From the NCBI RefSeq assembly GCF_004323735.1, contig NZ_CP036455.1, positions 863,101 to 927,100 on the forward strand: a DNA stretch of 64,000 bases, given 5' to 3'. This DNA comes from Streptomonospora litoralis (GTDB lineage Bacteria; Actinomycetota; Actinomycetes; Streptosporangiales; Streptosporangiaceae). Below the pieces are notes generated by a model, which saw only the letters and a list, made by a program, of their open reading frames with translations, did no database searches and had not been told where the DNA came from. Positions 52,518 to 61,713 of this stretch are shown here, piece after piece. The translations under genes were made by a program, and so were the position numbers. Each line of letters opens with the position of its first letter. The first letter of the stretch is position 1.

Positions 52518-53189
52518 TCACCCGCCCCCGACTTTGAAACCGCCCTGGGCCTGGGTGGGGGCCGTCTCGATGAGGCCTTCGGTGATGGCTCGGGCGACGG
52601 TGGCCGCGCGATTATGCGCGCCGAGTTTCGCCATGACGCTACTCACCAGGCGTTTGGCTCCGTTCTCGGAAATCTTCAACCGCGCGGCGATCTGACGGTT
52701 TGTGAGTCCGGCGGCCATGAGCTTGAGTGCCTCGGTCTGCCGGTCGGTGAGCACGGACCGCGGCGCGCGCGCCGCGGAGTGCGCCCGGCGGGCCTGGTCG
52801 ATGAGCGCGTGGGCGAGCCGAGTGGGCATGGAGGGCTCGCGGGACAGCGCTTGGCGCAGCGCGGCCTCCAGGTGCGCCATGGACAGGTCCTCTTGCGCCA
52901 GAAAGCCGTCCGCCAGCGGGATCCCGTACCGGTCGGCGGTAGCGGCACCCGGGCCGAGCAACTGCAGCAGGTAGGGGCGTCCGTCCAGTTCGCCCAGCGT
53001 CACCGGATCGATCAGGCGGCGCTCGGCGTCGCAGGCGATGACCAGGTCGTGGCCGCGGCCGGAGAGCACGTCGAGGAATTGCGATCGCCCGGAGCGCACG
53101 GCCACCGAACTCACCTGCGTCATGCCGCTGACCATGGAGTTGATTCCGTGGCGCAGGAGATCACTGCGGATGAATAGCACGACCTTCAT
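52518..53189 (-). CDS. LuxR/NarL-type transcriptional regulator with degenerate receiver domain
   Basis: 223 residues; GGAGGAG precedes the ATG. The C-terminal LuxR helix-turn-helix (~145-208) reads LTDRQTEALKLMAAGLTNRQIAARLKISENGAKRLVSSVMAKLGAHNR. The N-terminal ~120 residues have a receiver-like layout, but the acidic pocket (normally DDH) is FIRSD and the conserved Lys region is LLQLLGPG. Phosphorylation control is therefore doubtful and no cognate kinase is adjacent. It faces the operon's end and is the only regulator near it, so it is the likely pathway activator. Its own promoter carries a CelR-type operator. Confidence 0.88.
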   Translation of the reverse strand: MKVVLFIRSDLLRHGINSMVSGMTQVSSVAVRSGRSQFLDVLSGRGHDLVIACDAERRLIDPVTLGELDGRPYLLQLLGPGAATADRYGIPLADGFLAQEDLSMAHLEAALRQALSREPSMPTRLAHALIDQARRAHSAARAPRSVLTDRQTEALKLMAAGLTNRQIAARLKISENGAKRLVSSVMAKLGAHNRAATVARAITEGLIETAPTQAQGGFKVGGG

Positions 53190-53248
53190 CGGGGAACTCC
53201 TCCGGTTCTCGGCGAATGCAGGTGGCCGCTCTTCTTGGAGCGATGAGG

Positions 53249-53262
53249 TGGGAGCGCTCCCA
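53249..53262. promoter_or_regulatory. CelR-type operator TGGGAGCGCTCCCA
   Basis: Perfect 14-bp palindrome identical to the operator bound by CelR, the LacI-family cellobiose-responsive repressor of cellulase genes in Thermobifida fusca. It lies 60 nt upstream of the luxR start and ~14 nt downstream of the predicted -10, a roadblock position for a repressor. Confidence 0.8.
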
Positions 53263-53276
53263 TATCGCCCTGGATC

Positions 53277-53305
53277 ATGTTATCCGAAATTGTAGAAGTG
53301 TCCAA
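53277..53305 (-). promoter_or_regulatory. predicted luxR promoter
   Basis: On the minus strand TTGGAC (53300-53305) and TAACAT (53277-53282) are separated by 17 nt. Transcription would start near 53270, placing the CelR-type palindrome at about +8 to +21. Confidence 0.6.
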
Positions 53306-53513
53306 TGCGCGAGCGCGGCGTATTTTAGTGTCGGCCTTGATGCAATCTGTAATATCCGCCGATCAATGCAGTGTCCCCTCGTTTTGGCGCCGAGGTCTCG
53401 AATCGATTCTCCTCATCGGGAATGGATGCTGCCGACGAGGTCGCGCCGCTCGGTTCTCCGGAGCGAAGATCATTTCGGGATGCCGCGCGGAAGGGGCGGG
53501 GCCGGCGGTGGTT

Positions 53514-54290
53514 TCAGTCGTTCACCAGGCGTTCTATCGCGGCGGCCACCGCCTCGGCGCACGGGTGCACCCGCGCCCGCAGGTCGCCGCTCCAGGTCTC
53601 CTCGGAGTACCGGTGGTTCCGGTAGAGATCGCGCGCGTGCCGGAGCACAGGGCGGTGCTCCTGTGGCAGCCGCTCCAGGGCCCAGTCGGCGGCGGCGTCC
53701 TTGGGTCTCACCTCTCCGGTGGAGACCGTGGTCCAGATGCGCGCGAGCGTCAGTACGGCGTTGCGGGTGTCGCTGTCGAGTTCGCCGAGCAGCTCCGGAA
53801 CGCCCGCCACGCTCGCCCGCACCAGGTCCGCGTGCGGGACGGGGGCGAACACCCGCGCCGGCGGAGGGCCGACGAGAGGGCGATCGCCGGCGAGCACGAG
53901 GGTGACCAGTAGGGCCAGGTCCGGCATGGGTTCGGGCCGGGGCACGCGGCCGGACTCGAACTCCTCGCGCAGCCACTCGCCGTAGAGGAAGTCACCGGTC
54001 GGCGGGAAGCGCCACGGGCACACCCGGGAGGCGACGACCACGGTCAGTTCGACCGGGCGCAGCCCGCCGGTGAAGCCGGAGAGTGCGAGCAGTCCGTCCA
54101 GCAGCCTTCTGCGCTGCTCCTCGTCCATCGACCGCCGCGCCACGGCGAGCAGGTCCACATCGCTGGCGGGGCGGAGCCCGCCGAGCACGGCGGAACCGTG
54201 CAGGTAGACGCCCACAGTGTCGCTACCGAGCACGTCGCCGGCCAGCTGTGCCACTCTGCCGACCTGGTCCATAGCGCCAGTCTCGGACAT
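53514..54290 (-). CDS. AadA-like aminoglycoside nucleotidyltransferase
   Basis: 258 residues from the ATG at 54290 (an ATG at 54272 is possible). The nucleotidyltransferase motif is GVYLHGSAVLGGLRPASDVDLL. The downstream segments VELTVVVASRVCPWRFPP, YGEWLREEFESG, VLTLARIWTTVSTGEVRPKD and AADWALERLPQEHRPVL follow ANT(3'')-Ia/AadA closely, including the APKDVAADWAMERLP-like helix. Expected reaction: adenylylation of streptomycin/spectinomycin. Chromosomal actinomycete homologues can have other natural substrates. No ribosome-binding site was recognised. Confidence 0.85.
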   Translation of the reverse strand: MSETGAMDQVGRVAQLAGDVLGSDTVGVYLHGSAVLGGLRPASDVDLLAVARRSMDEEQRRRLLDGLLALSGFTGGLRPVELTVVVASRVCPWRFPPTGDFLYGEWLREEFESGRVPRPEPMPDLALLVTLVLAGDRPLVGPPPARVFAPVPHADLVRASVAGVPELLGELDSDTRNAVLTLARIWTTVSTGEVRPKDAAADWALERLPQEHRPVLRHARDLYRNHRYSEETWSGDLRARVHPCAEAVAAAIERLVND

Positions 54291-54436
54291 CGGCCGCGCG
54301 GACGCATCCGGATTCGAGGCCGGCACCGCCCGCCCGCAGGCGGACCGCCGCCGCGCGAAGGCGCACCGGGGCCGGTGATGCGGCGGATACCGCGGATCGC
54401 CCCGGATTGTCATGGGGGTCTGGTGAACTAGGAGGG

Positions 54437-57400
54437 GTGAACTCATCCCCGTACCGTCTTGTGCGGCGTGTGCATGCCGAGGCGCAGCCGCCGAGCCTGG
54501 ACGAGAACCAGCGCAGGGTCGTCGCCCACCCGGGCGGACCGCTGCTGGTGCTGGCCGGGCCCGGGACGGGCAAGACCACCACCGTCGTCGAGGCGGTCGT
54601 CGACCGCATCGAGAACCGCGGCGTCGACCCGGCGCACGTCCTGGTGCTGACCTTCAGCCGCAAGGCGGCCCAGGAACTGCGCGAACGTATTACCGCGCGA
54701 CTGCGCCGCACCACCCGCGAGCCGCTTGCGCTCACCTTCCACAGCTACGCCTATGCGCTCATCCGGCGCGAGTTCGGCCGCCATGGCGACCACCCGCCGC
54801 GTCTGCTGTCGGGGCCGGAGCAGCTGATGGAGGTCCGCGAACTGCTGTCGGGGGAGTTCGGCGACGGCGCCGCCATGTGGCCCGAGCGGCTGCGCCCCGC
54901 GCTGCAGACCCGCGGATTCGCCGAGGAACTGCGCGACTTCCTGATGCGCGCGCAGGAGCGGGGCTTCGACTCCGCCGACCTCGACCGCCTCGGCCGCGAG
55001 CACCGCCGCGACGACTGGGTCGCCGTCGGCGACTTCCTGGACCGCTACATCGGGCGTTTCGACGTCGCCCCGGTGCCCACGTTCAACTACGCCGAGCTGG
55101 TACGCGTCGCGGCCAACCTGCTCGCCGACCCCGAGGTCCAGGCCCGCGAGCGCGCGGCCCGCGAGGTCGTCTTCGTCGACGAGTACCAGGACACCGACCC
55201 CGCCCAGGAGGAGCTGCTGCACGCGCTGGCGGGCGAGGGCCGCGACCTCGTCGCGGTCGGCGACCCCGACCAGTCCGTCTACGGCTTCCGCGGCGCCGAC
55301 GTGCGCAACATCCTGGAGTTCCCGCAGCGTTTCCCCCGCTTCGGCGGTGCGCCCGCACCCGTCGTCGCGCTGCGCACGTGCCGGCGCAGCGGTGCCGGAC
55401 TGCTCGCGGCCTCCCGCGGCGTCGCCCGGCGCCTGCCCGCGGCCCCCGCCGCCGGCGGCGGGCCGGTGAACGCGCATCGCGCCCTGGAACCCGCCGGCAC
55501 CGCACCGGCGGGCGACGCGCAGGTGCTGATGGCCGAAAGCCCGGCGCAGGAAGCGGCGGTCATCGCCGACATCCTGCGCCGCGCCCACCTCATGGACGGC
55601 GTTCCGTGGTCGCGCATGGCGGTGCTGGTTCGCTCCGCCACCCGGCAGTTGCCGACGCTGCGCCGTGCGCTGTCCGCCGCCGGGGTCCCCGTGGCGGTCG
55701 GCGGCGACGAGATGCCACTGGCCGTCGAGCCGATCGTGCGCGCGCTGCTGCTGCTGATCCGCTGCGCGCTGCGCCCCGAGACCATCGACGAGGCGGCCGC
55801 CCACGAACTCCTCACCAGCCAGTTCGGCGAGGCCGACACGGTCCGGTTGCGCCGGCTGGCCCGTGCACTGCGCCGCCTCGACCTGGACTACCGCGCCGCC
55901 GAGCGCCGGGAGCGCGAAGAGGCGGCGGGCCAGCCTCCCGCGGAGCCCGAGACCGGAGCCGACGGCCGGGAGCCGGCCTCCGGTGACGGTGCCCGAGGGG
56001 CCGACACCGGTGCGGCAGGCTCGCCCGGCGGATCCGGTGACCCCGCCGCTACGAGCGCGGGTGACGGTGCCGGCACGGCCGCCGCCGACGGGGCCGAACC
56101 CCTCGGCGAACCCGCGCACGGCCATCCCCGGGGCAACCGCCCCGCCTCGGCGCTGATCGCCGACGCGCTGCGCGACCCCCGCGAGCTCGTCCTCGTCGAT
56201 CCCGACGTCGCCGCCCCCGCCCGGCGCATCGCCGGCTACCTGCGGCTGATCCGCGACCGCGCCGCCGGCGGCGCCTCGGCCGAGGACGTGCTGTGGGAGG
56301 TCTGGCGGGCCGGCGGCCTCTCCGAGCGGCTGCTGCGCGCCAGCCAGGCCGGTGGACGCCGCGGTGCGGCGGCCGACCGCGACCTGGACGCGGTCGTCGC
56401 GCTGTTCGAGAGCGCAGCCCGCTACTGCGACCGGCTGCCCCCCGGTCTTCCGCTGGGCTTCCTGGAGGACCTGGAGGCCCAGGAGATCCCCGCGGACAGC
56501 CTCGCCGAGCGCGCCCCCGAGGGCGAGGCCGTGCGCATCCTCACCGCACACCGGTCCAAGGGCCTGGAGTGGGACCTCACCGTGGTCGCCGGCGTTCAGG
56601 AGGGCGACTGGCCCGACCTGCGGCTGCGCGGCTCGCTGCTGGGCGTCGAGCAGCTCGTCGACACCGCCGCGGGCTTCGGCGCGCCCCCCGGAGGCGATCC
56701 CGCCGCGTCGGCCGGCGCCGCGGGCGCCGCCGTGGCCTCCAAGCTGCTCGACGAGGAGCGCCGGCTCTTCTACGTGGCCGTCACCCGCGCCCGCCGCCGC
56801 CTGGTCGTCACGGCCGTGGGCGGCGACGACACCGAAGAGCGCCCGTCGCGCTTCCTCACCGAGCTCGGCCTGGGCGAGCCCGAGCGCGTCAGCACCGGCC
56901 GCCGCTGGCTGTCGCTGTCCGCGCTCGTGGCCGACCTGCGTTCGGTGGTCACCGACTCCGAACGCCCCGACCCGGTGCGCCGCGCCGCGGCGGCCCACCT
57001 CGCCCGCCTCGCCGACGAGGGGGTGCGCGGCGCGGATCCCGGCGAGTGGTACGCCCTGACGCCCGTCTCCGACGACCGCCCTCTGGTGGAGGGCCCCGAC
57101 GACGGCGCCATCCGCGTCTCGCCCTCCCAAGTCGAGCGCTTCACGACCTGCGAGCTGCGCTGGCTGCTGGAGAACGCCGCCGGAGCATCCTCGATGGAGA
57201 TGACCTCGGCGCTGGGGAGTATCGTGCACGCCGTCGCCGTACTCGTCGCCGACGGCGCCGGGATGGAGGACATCCGGCGCCGCATGGACGACATCTGGTC
57301 CGAACTGGACTTCGGTGGCCCGTGGTTCGCCGGCAAGGAGCGGGAACGCGCCGACGAGATGGTGCGCAAGCTCATCGCCTGGCACGAAACCGGCGAGCGC

Positions 57401-57859
57401 GAACTGGTCGTGACCGAGGAGGGATTCAAGGTCGACATCGGCGGTATCGAGATCACCGGGCGCGTCGACCGGCTGGAGAAGGACGCCCAGGGCCGCGCGG
57501 TGGTCGTCGACGTCAAGACCGGTAGCAGCAAGCCCGCCGACGGCGAGCTCGCGCGCCATCCGCAGCTCGGGGTGTACCAACTCGCCGTGCTCAAGTCGGC
57601 GTTCGCCGAGTTCGGCCTGTCCGAACCCGGCGGCGCCGAGCTCGTGCAGGTGGGCAAGGCCGCATACAAGAACGACGCCCGCACCCAGGGCCAGCCGCCG
57701 CTCGGCGAGGACCCCGACCCGCACTGGTCGGAGGACCTCGTGCGCGGCGTCGCCGAAGGCATGTCGGGCGCCCGCTTCCAGGCCGTGCGCAACGACTTCT
57801 GCGACTCCTGCGCAGTGCGCTCCAGCTGCCCGGCCCACGACGAGGGGAAGCGCGTGTGA
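54437..57859 (+). CDS. adnA: AdnA-like helicase-nuclease subunit (UvrD/REP + PD-(D/E)XK)
   Basis: About 1140 residues from the GTG at 54437, which keeps the conserved N-terminal YRLVRR segment. UvrD motifs: Walker A GPGTGKTTT (Lys46), TFSRKAAQELRERI, DEYQDTDPAQ (Asp248), GDPDQSVYGFRGAD, TAHRSKGLEWDLTVVAG and YVAVTRARRRLVV. The C-terminal nuclease has VVVDVKTGSSKP (Asp1025, Lys1027), and four Cys that can hold a 4Fe-4S cluster (Cys905 and CDSCAVRSSC at 1122-1131). It forms the mycobacterial-type AdnAB end-resection motor with the next gene. A ~80-residue Ala/Gly/Pro-rich insertion lies near residues 490-570. Confidence 0.9.
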   Translation: MNSSPYRLVRRVHAEAQPPSLDENQRRVVAHPGGPLLVLAGPGTGKTTTVVEAVVDRIENRGVDPAHVLVLTFSRKAAQELRERITARLRRTTREPLALTFHSYAYALIRREFGRHGDHPPRLLSGPEQLMEVRELLSGEFGDGAAMWPERLRPALQTRGFAEELRDFLMRAQERGFDSADLDRLGREHRRDDWVAVGDFLDRYIGRFDVAPVPTFNYAELVRVAANLLADPEVQARERAAREVVFVDEYQDTDPAQEELLHALAGEGRDLVAVGDPDQSVYGFRGADVRNILEFPQRFPRFGGAPAPVVALRTCRRSGAGLLAASRGVARRLPAAPAAGGGPVNAHRALEPAGTAPAGDAQVLMAESPAQEAAVIADILRRAHLMDGVPWSRMAVLVRSATRQLPTLRRALSAAGVPVAVGGDEMPLAVEPIVRALLLLIRCALRPETIDEAAAHELLTSQFGEADTVRLRRLARALRRLDLDYRAAERREREEAAGQPPAEPETGADGREPASGDGARGADTGAAGSPGGSGDPAATSAGDGAGTAAADGAEPLGEPAHGHPRGNRPASALIADALRDPRELVLVDPDVAAPARRIAGYLRLIRDRAAGGASAEDVLWEVWRAGGLSERLLRASQAGGRRGAAADRDLDAVVALFESAARYCDRLPPGLPLGFLEDLEAQEIPADSLAERAPEGEAVRILTAHRSKGLEWDLTVVAGVQEGDWPDLRLRGSLLGVEQLVDTAAGFGAPPGGDPAASAGAAGAAVASKLLDEERRLFYVAVTRARRRLVVTAVGGDDTEERPSRFLTELGLGEPERVSTGRRWLSLSALVADLRSVVTDSERPDPVRRAAAAHLARLADEGVRGADPGEWYALTPVSDDRPLVEGPDDGAIRVSPSQVERFTTCELRWLLENAAGASSMEMTSALGSIVHAVAVLVADGAGMEDIRRRMDDIWSELDFGGPWFAGKERERADEMVRKLIAWHETGERELVVTEEGFKVDIGGIEITGRVDRLEKDAQGRAVVVDVKTGSSKPADGELARHPQLGVYQLAVLKSAFAEFGLSEPGGAELVQVGKAAYKNDARTQGQPPLGEDPDPHWSEDLVRGVAEGMSGARFQAVRNDFCDSCAVRSSCPAHDEGKRV

Positions 57860-60800
57860 CCGCCGCGGAGCAGAGCACCGCCGAGGCCGCCGGCGCCGCG
57901 GCGGAGTCCCCCCGACGCAGGCTGAGCCCCGCCGAGTTGGCGCGCATGCTGGGCCAGCCCGAGCCCACCGCCGAGCAGGCCGCCGTCATCTCCGCGCCGC
58001 TGGAGCCCGGCGTGGTCGTCGCCGGTGCCGGATCCGGCAAGAGCGAGACCATGGCCGGCCGCGTGGTGTGGCTGGTGGCCAACGGTCTGGTCCGCCCCGA
58101 GCATGTCCTGGGGCTGACGTTCACCCGCAAGGCGGCCGCGGAACTGGCCGAGCGGGTGCGCAAGCGGCTGGACCAGCTGCGCGCGACCGAGCAGGTGCCC
58201 GAAGAGGTCCTCGACGGCGACCCGGCGGTGTCCACCTACAACTCCTACGCCGCCCGCCTCGTCGGCGACCACGCGCTGCGTGAGGCGGTCGAGCCCTCCA
58301 CCCGCCTCATCAGCGAGGGCCAGTCCTACCAGCTCGCCGCCCGGATCGTCGCCGACTACGACGGGCCGATGGACGCCGTGACGGTCGGGCCGCGCGCAGT
58401 CACCGACCGGGTGCTGGAGCTGGCCGGGGAACTTTCCGACCACCTGCGCACCCCCGACGACGTGCGCGGCATCGGCTCCTGGATCGAACGCGCCGTGGCG
58501 GGACTGCCCGCCAAGCCGCAGGCCGACACCCGCGGCCTGGCCGAGGTGCAGCGCCGCCGCGAGCAGCTGCTGCCGCTGGTCGAGAGCTACATCGCGGCCA
58601 AGCAGGACCGCGAGGTCATGGACTACGGCGACCAGGTCGCGCTGGCGGCCCGCATCGCGACGCGCCACGCGGAGGTCGGGCTGATCGAGCAGAGCCGCTT
58701 CCGGGTCGTGCTGCTGGACGAGTACCAGGACACCAGCCACGCCCAACTGGTCCTGCTGCGGGCGCTCTTCGGCGGCGGCCACCCCGTTACGGCGGTGGGC
58801 GACCCCTGCCAATCGATCTACGGCTGGCGCGGCGCCAGTTCGGGCAACCTGACGAGCTTCCCCACCGACTTCCCCGAGGCGCCGGGGCGCCCGGCCCCCG
58901 TCCGCAAGCTCGCCACCAGCTTCCGCAACGGCGAGCGCGTCCTGGAGGTCGCCCGGCGGATCTCCGAACCGCTGCGCGAGGAGAGCGGGTATGTACCCGT
59001 GCTCTACCCGGGGGCGGCGCGTCGCGGTCGCGGGACGGTGGACTGCGGGCTGTTCCGCACCGAGACCGAGGAGGCCCGCTGGATCGCCGGCCGGATCGCG
59101 GAGTGCGTCGATGGGCCCGCCCACGTTGCCCCCGACGGCGCCGAGTGGCCGAGTGGCGAGGGCGGCCGCGGCCTGAGCTGGGGCGACGTGGCGGTGCTGT
59201 GCCGCAAGCGCTCCCAGTTCCCCGTACTGCGCGAGGCGCTGGAAGACCGCCGAATCCCGGTCGAGGTGGTCGGCCTGGGCGGGCTGATGACGGTGCCGGA
59301 GGTGCGCGACATCGTCGCCACGCTGCGGGTGCTGTACGACCCCACTGCCGGCAACGAGCTGGCGCGGCTGCTGACCGGCCCCCGCTGGCGCATGGGCCCG
59401 CGCGATCTCGTCGCGCTGGGCGAGCGGGCCGCCGAACTCGCCAAGGAGACGCGGCGCGACCTCACCGCCGCGGCGCAGCAGCCGCAGGACGACGACGGCG
59501 ACGAGGACCTGCTGCGCCGCACCGTGCTCGACCTGACCGCCGAGAGCGGCAGCCTCGTCGACGCCCTGGACGACCCCGGGCCGCCTGACCGCTACTCCCG
59601 GACCGGGCACCGCCGCCTGGCCGACCTCGGCGACGAGATGCGCGCCCTGCGGCGCTCCGCGTCCCAGCCGCTGCCCGACCTCATCTCCGAGATCGAGCGC
59701 ACCCTGGGCTTGGACATCGAGGTGGCGGCGCGACCGGGGCGCGACCCCGTGGCCGCGCGCGCCGACCTCGACGCGTTTCTGGACGCGGCGGTGCGCTTCG
59801 TCGGCAACAGCGAGGACCCGACGCTGGGCACGTTCCTGAACTACCTGCGGTCGGCTGAGGACGCCGAGAAGGGCCTGGAACCGGGTGAGCGGGTCGGCGG
59901 CAGCGACTCGGTGAAGCTGATGACCGTGCACGCCGCCAAGGGACTGCAGTGGCCGCTGGTCGCCGTGCCGGGGCTGTCGGGCGGCACGGGGTCGCCGGTG
60001 TTCCCGACCAAGGCGCGCGACGCGGGCGGCTGGGTCAGAAAGGAGCAGAAGCTGCCGTTTCCGCTGCGCGGCGATTCCCACGGGCTGCCCAAGCTGGCCG
60101 ACGTCGACAAGGAGAGCATCAAGGCGTTCGTCGCCGCCGACAGGGACCGGCACCGCATGGAGGAGCGCCGGCTGGCCTACGTCGCCGTTACGCGCGCCTC
60201 CTTCGGCCTGCTGTGCTCGGGCCACTGGTGGGGCCACAGCAGCGCGAGCAGGCGCGGCCCCTCGGACTTCCTGGAGGAGATCCGGGGGGCCTGCGAACAG
60301 GGCGCCGGAACCGTCGCGGACTGGGCCGACCCCCCGGAGGAGGGCGAGGCCAATCCGCAGACCACCGAGACCGCGCCCGTTCCGTGGCCGCAGCGTCCCG
60401 ACGAGCAGGAGGACGCGGCGGCGCGCCGCCACCGCGAGATCCTGGAGGGGGCCGAACTGGTCGCCCGGGCGCGGCGGAGTGCGGCGCAGGCGGACAGAGA
60501 GACAGCCGCAGGCGCAGATACAGATACAGACACAGACACAGACACAGACACAGCATCCAAGGCCGGTTCAGGCGCGGAATCGGCGGCCGCCGCGCCGGTC
60601 GAGGGCGGTCGGCCGGCGGCTGGCGGCGAGCCGGTGCCGGGCGGTGATCGCGGCCCGGACGAGCCGGCGCGCCAAGAGCAGGAGGGCCGCGGCGACGGCG
60701 TCGAGGCCGGGGGGACCGTAGGCGAGCGATGGCTCGCGCTGCTCGACCGCGCCCGGATGCCGGCGCACATGCGGCGCCGACTGGACGGTTGGAACCGAGA

Positions 60801-61470
60801 CACCGACCTGCTTCTGGCGCACCGCGACTCCGCGCCGGGCGGCGGCGACGGCACAATCCCCGTCGAACTGCCCGCGCACCTGTCGGTCTCCTCTCTGGTG
60901 GCGCTGGCCCGTGACCCCGCCGCACTGGCCCGCCAGATCCGCCGCCCGCTGCCGCGCCCGCCCGCACCGCACACGCGGCGCGGCACCGCGTTCCACGCCT
61001 GGCTGGAGCAGCGGTTCGGACAGCAGAGTCTGCTGGGCCCCGGTGAACTCCCCGGCGCCGCCGACGACGGCGCCGGGGCCGACGAGGACCTGGCCGAGAT
61101 GCAGCGCCGCTTCGACGAAGGCGAGTGGGGCGCGCGGACCCCCCTGGACGTGGAGGTCCCGTTCGAGACGATCATCGGCGACCGCCTGGTGCGCGGGCGG
61201 ATGGACGCGGTCTTCCACGACGAGGGAAGCGGCACCTACGACGTCGTCGACTGGAAAACCGGCCGACCACCCCAGACGGCCGCCGAGCGCCGCGCGGTCG
61301 CCGTCCAGCTGGCGGCCTACCGTGTCGCCTGGGCGGAGCTCGCCGGGGTGCCGCTCGACAGTGTCCGGGCGGCCTTCCACTACGTGCGCGCGGAGGAAAC
61401 CGTCCGCCCCGCCGACCTCCTCGACGCCGAGGGCCTGGCCGCACTGCTGGAGGACCTGCCGGAGGCCTGA
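57856..61470 (+). CDS. adnB: AdnB-like helicase-nuclease subunit
   Basis: 1204 residues; GTG in a 4-nt overlap with adnA. Motifs: Walker A GAGSGKSET (Lys62), TFTRKAAAELAERV, DEYQDTSHAQ (Asp288), GDPCQSIYGWRGAS, TVHAAKGLQWPLVAVPG and YVAVTRASFGLL. The C-terminal nuclease motif is VVDWKTGRPPQ (Asp1132, Lys1134) followed by QLAAYRVAWAEL. AdnB is the lead translocase in the mycobacterial complex. A low-complexity linker (~880-960) contains an (Asp-Thr)6 run encoded by a hexanucleotide repeat. Confidence 0.92.
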   Translation: MTAAEQSTAEAAGAAAESPRRRLSPAELARMLGQPEPTAEQAAVISAPLEPGVVVAGAGSGKSETMAGRVVWLVANGLVRPEHVLGLTFTRKAAAELAERVRKRLDQLRATEQVPEEVLDGDPAVSTYNSYAARLVGDHALREAVEPSTRLISEGQSYQLAARIVADYDGPMDAVTVGPRAVTDRVLELAGELSDHLRTPDDVRGIGSWIERAVAGLPAKPQADTRGLAEVQRRREQLLPLVESYIAAKQDREVMDYGDQVALAARIATRHAEVGLIEQSRFRVVLLDEYQDTSHAQLVLLRALFGGGHPVTAVGDPCQSIYGWRGASSGNLTSFPTDFPEAPGRPAPVRKLATSFRNGERVLEVARRISEPLREESGYVPVLYPGAARRGRGTVDCGLFRTETEEARWIAGRIAECVDGPAHVAPDGAEWPSGEGGRGLSWGDVAVLCRKRSQFPVLREALEDRRIPVEVVGLGGLMTVPEVRDIVATLRVLYDPTAGNELARLLTGPRWRMGPRDLVALGERAAELAKETRRDLTAAAQQPQDDDGDEDLLRRTVLDLTAESGSLVDALDDPGPPDRYSRTGHRRLADLGDEMRALRRSASQPLPDLISEIERTLGLDIEVAARPGRDPVAARADLDAFLDAAVRFVGNSEDPTLGTFLNYLRSAEDAEKGLEPGERVGGSDSVKLMTVHAAKGLQWPLVAVPGLSGGTGSPVFPTKARDAGGWVRKEQKLPFPLRGDSHGLPKLADVDKESIKAFVAADRDRHRMEERRLAYVAVTRASFGLLCSGHWWGHSSASRRGPSDFLEEIRGACEQGAGTVADWADPPEEGEANPQTTETAPVPWPQRPDEQEDAAARRHREILEGAELVARARRSAAQADRETAAGADTDTDTDTDTDTASKAGSGAESAAAAPVEGGRPAAGGEPVPGGDRGPDEPARQEQEGRGDGVEAGGTVGERWLALLDRARMPAHMRRRLDGWNRDTDLLLAHRDSAPGGGDGTIPVELPAHLSVSSLVALARDPAALARQIRRPLPRPPAPHTRRGTAFHAWLEQRFGQQSLLGPGELPGAADDGAGADEDLAEMQRRFDEGEWGARTPLDVEVPFETIIGDRLVRGRMDAVFHDEGSGTYDVVDWKTGRPPQTAAERRAVAVQLAAYRVAWAELAGVPLDSVRAAFHYVRAEETVRPADLLDAEGLAALLEDLPEA
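60517..60552 (+). repeat. hexanucleotide simple repeat in adnB
   Basis: Six GAYACA units (36 nt) encoding (Asp-Thr)6 at residues 888-899. The unit length keeps the frame, so slippage would change linker length but not inactivate the gene. Confidence 0.9.
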
Positions 61471-61713
61471 GTCGTGTTTAAGAACGCCCGGCGATGATCT
61501 TGCTCAGATGGCGACTCACCGAGCACGTGGTTTTCGCCAAAGAACGGCCCGGCTTTGGTGATTTCCGCGCGTTGGACGAGTGGGCTCCCCCGAAAGTGCG
61601 GCGACTGGAACTCCTCGTGATTCGGGCGCCCCGCGACCGATGAGTTCCGGGGCCGGCCCCGGTCTCAACCCTGAATCCGCCGAAGCCGGACCCGACCCCG
61701 AAGGAGCGACACC
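61471..61713. other. spacer after adnB
   Basis: Contains GTGTTTAAGAACGCC right after the adnB stop, nearly the same as GTGTTTTAGAACGCC after the CPBP gene. It also contains a possible 49-codon frame (61494-61643, MILLRWRLTEHVVFAKERPG) without a ribosome-binding site and with lower GC, not called as a gene. Confidence 0.35.

Larger units (their letters stand above)
53190..53513. other. 324-nt A/T-richer promoter region
   Basis: Contains the luxR promoter and operator listed below. The remaining ~200 nt up to the nucleotidyltransferase stop are unusually A/T-rich (around 53320-53420) with no gene seen. Confidence 0.5.

Noticed and set aside
36427-54290. Interpretation of the region as an aminoglycoside (butirosin-like) cluster
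   Set aside because: Only the BtrIJK-like trio and an AadA homologue fit. There are no aminocyclitol synthase, glycosyltransferase or sugar aminotransferase genes, and lipid-type genes dominate.
54407-54439. TTG at 54407 as adnA start
   Set aside because: It adds ten unsupported residues. The conserved N-terminus begins near YRLVRR, so the GTG at 54437 is preferred.
61494-61643. 49-codon frame after adnB
   Set aside because: No ribosome-binding site, no homology recognised, and different composition; kept only as a note in the spacer entry.
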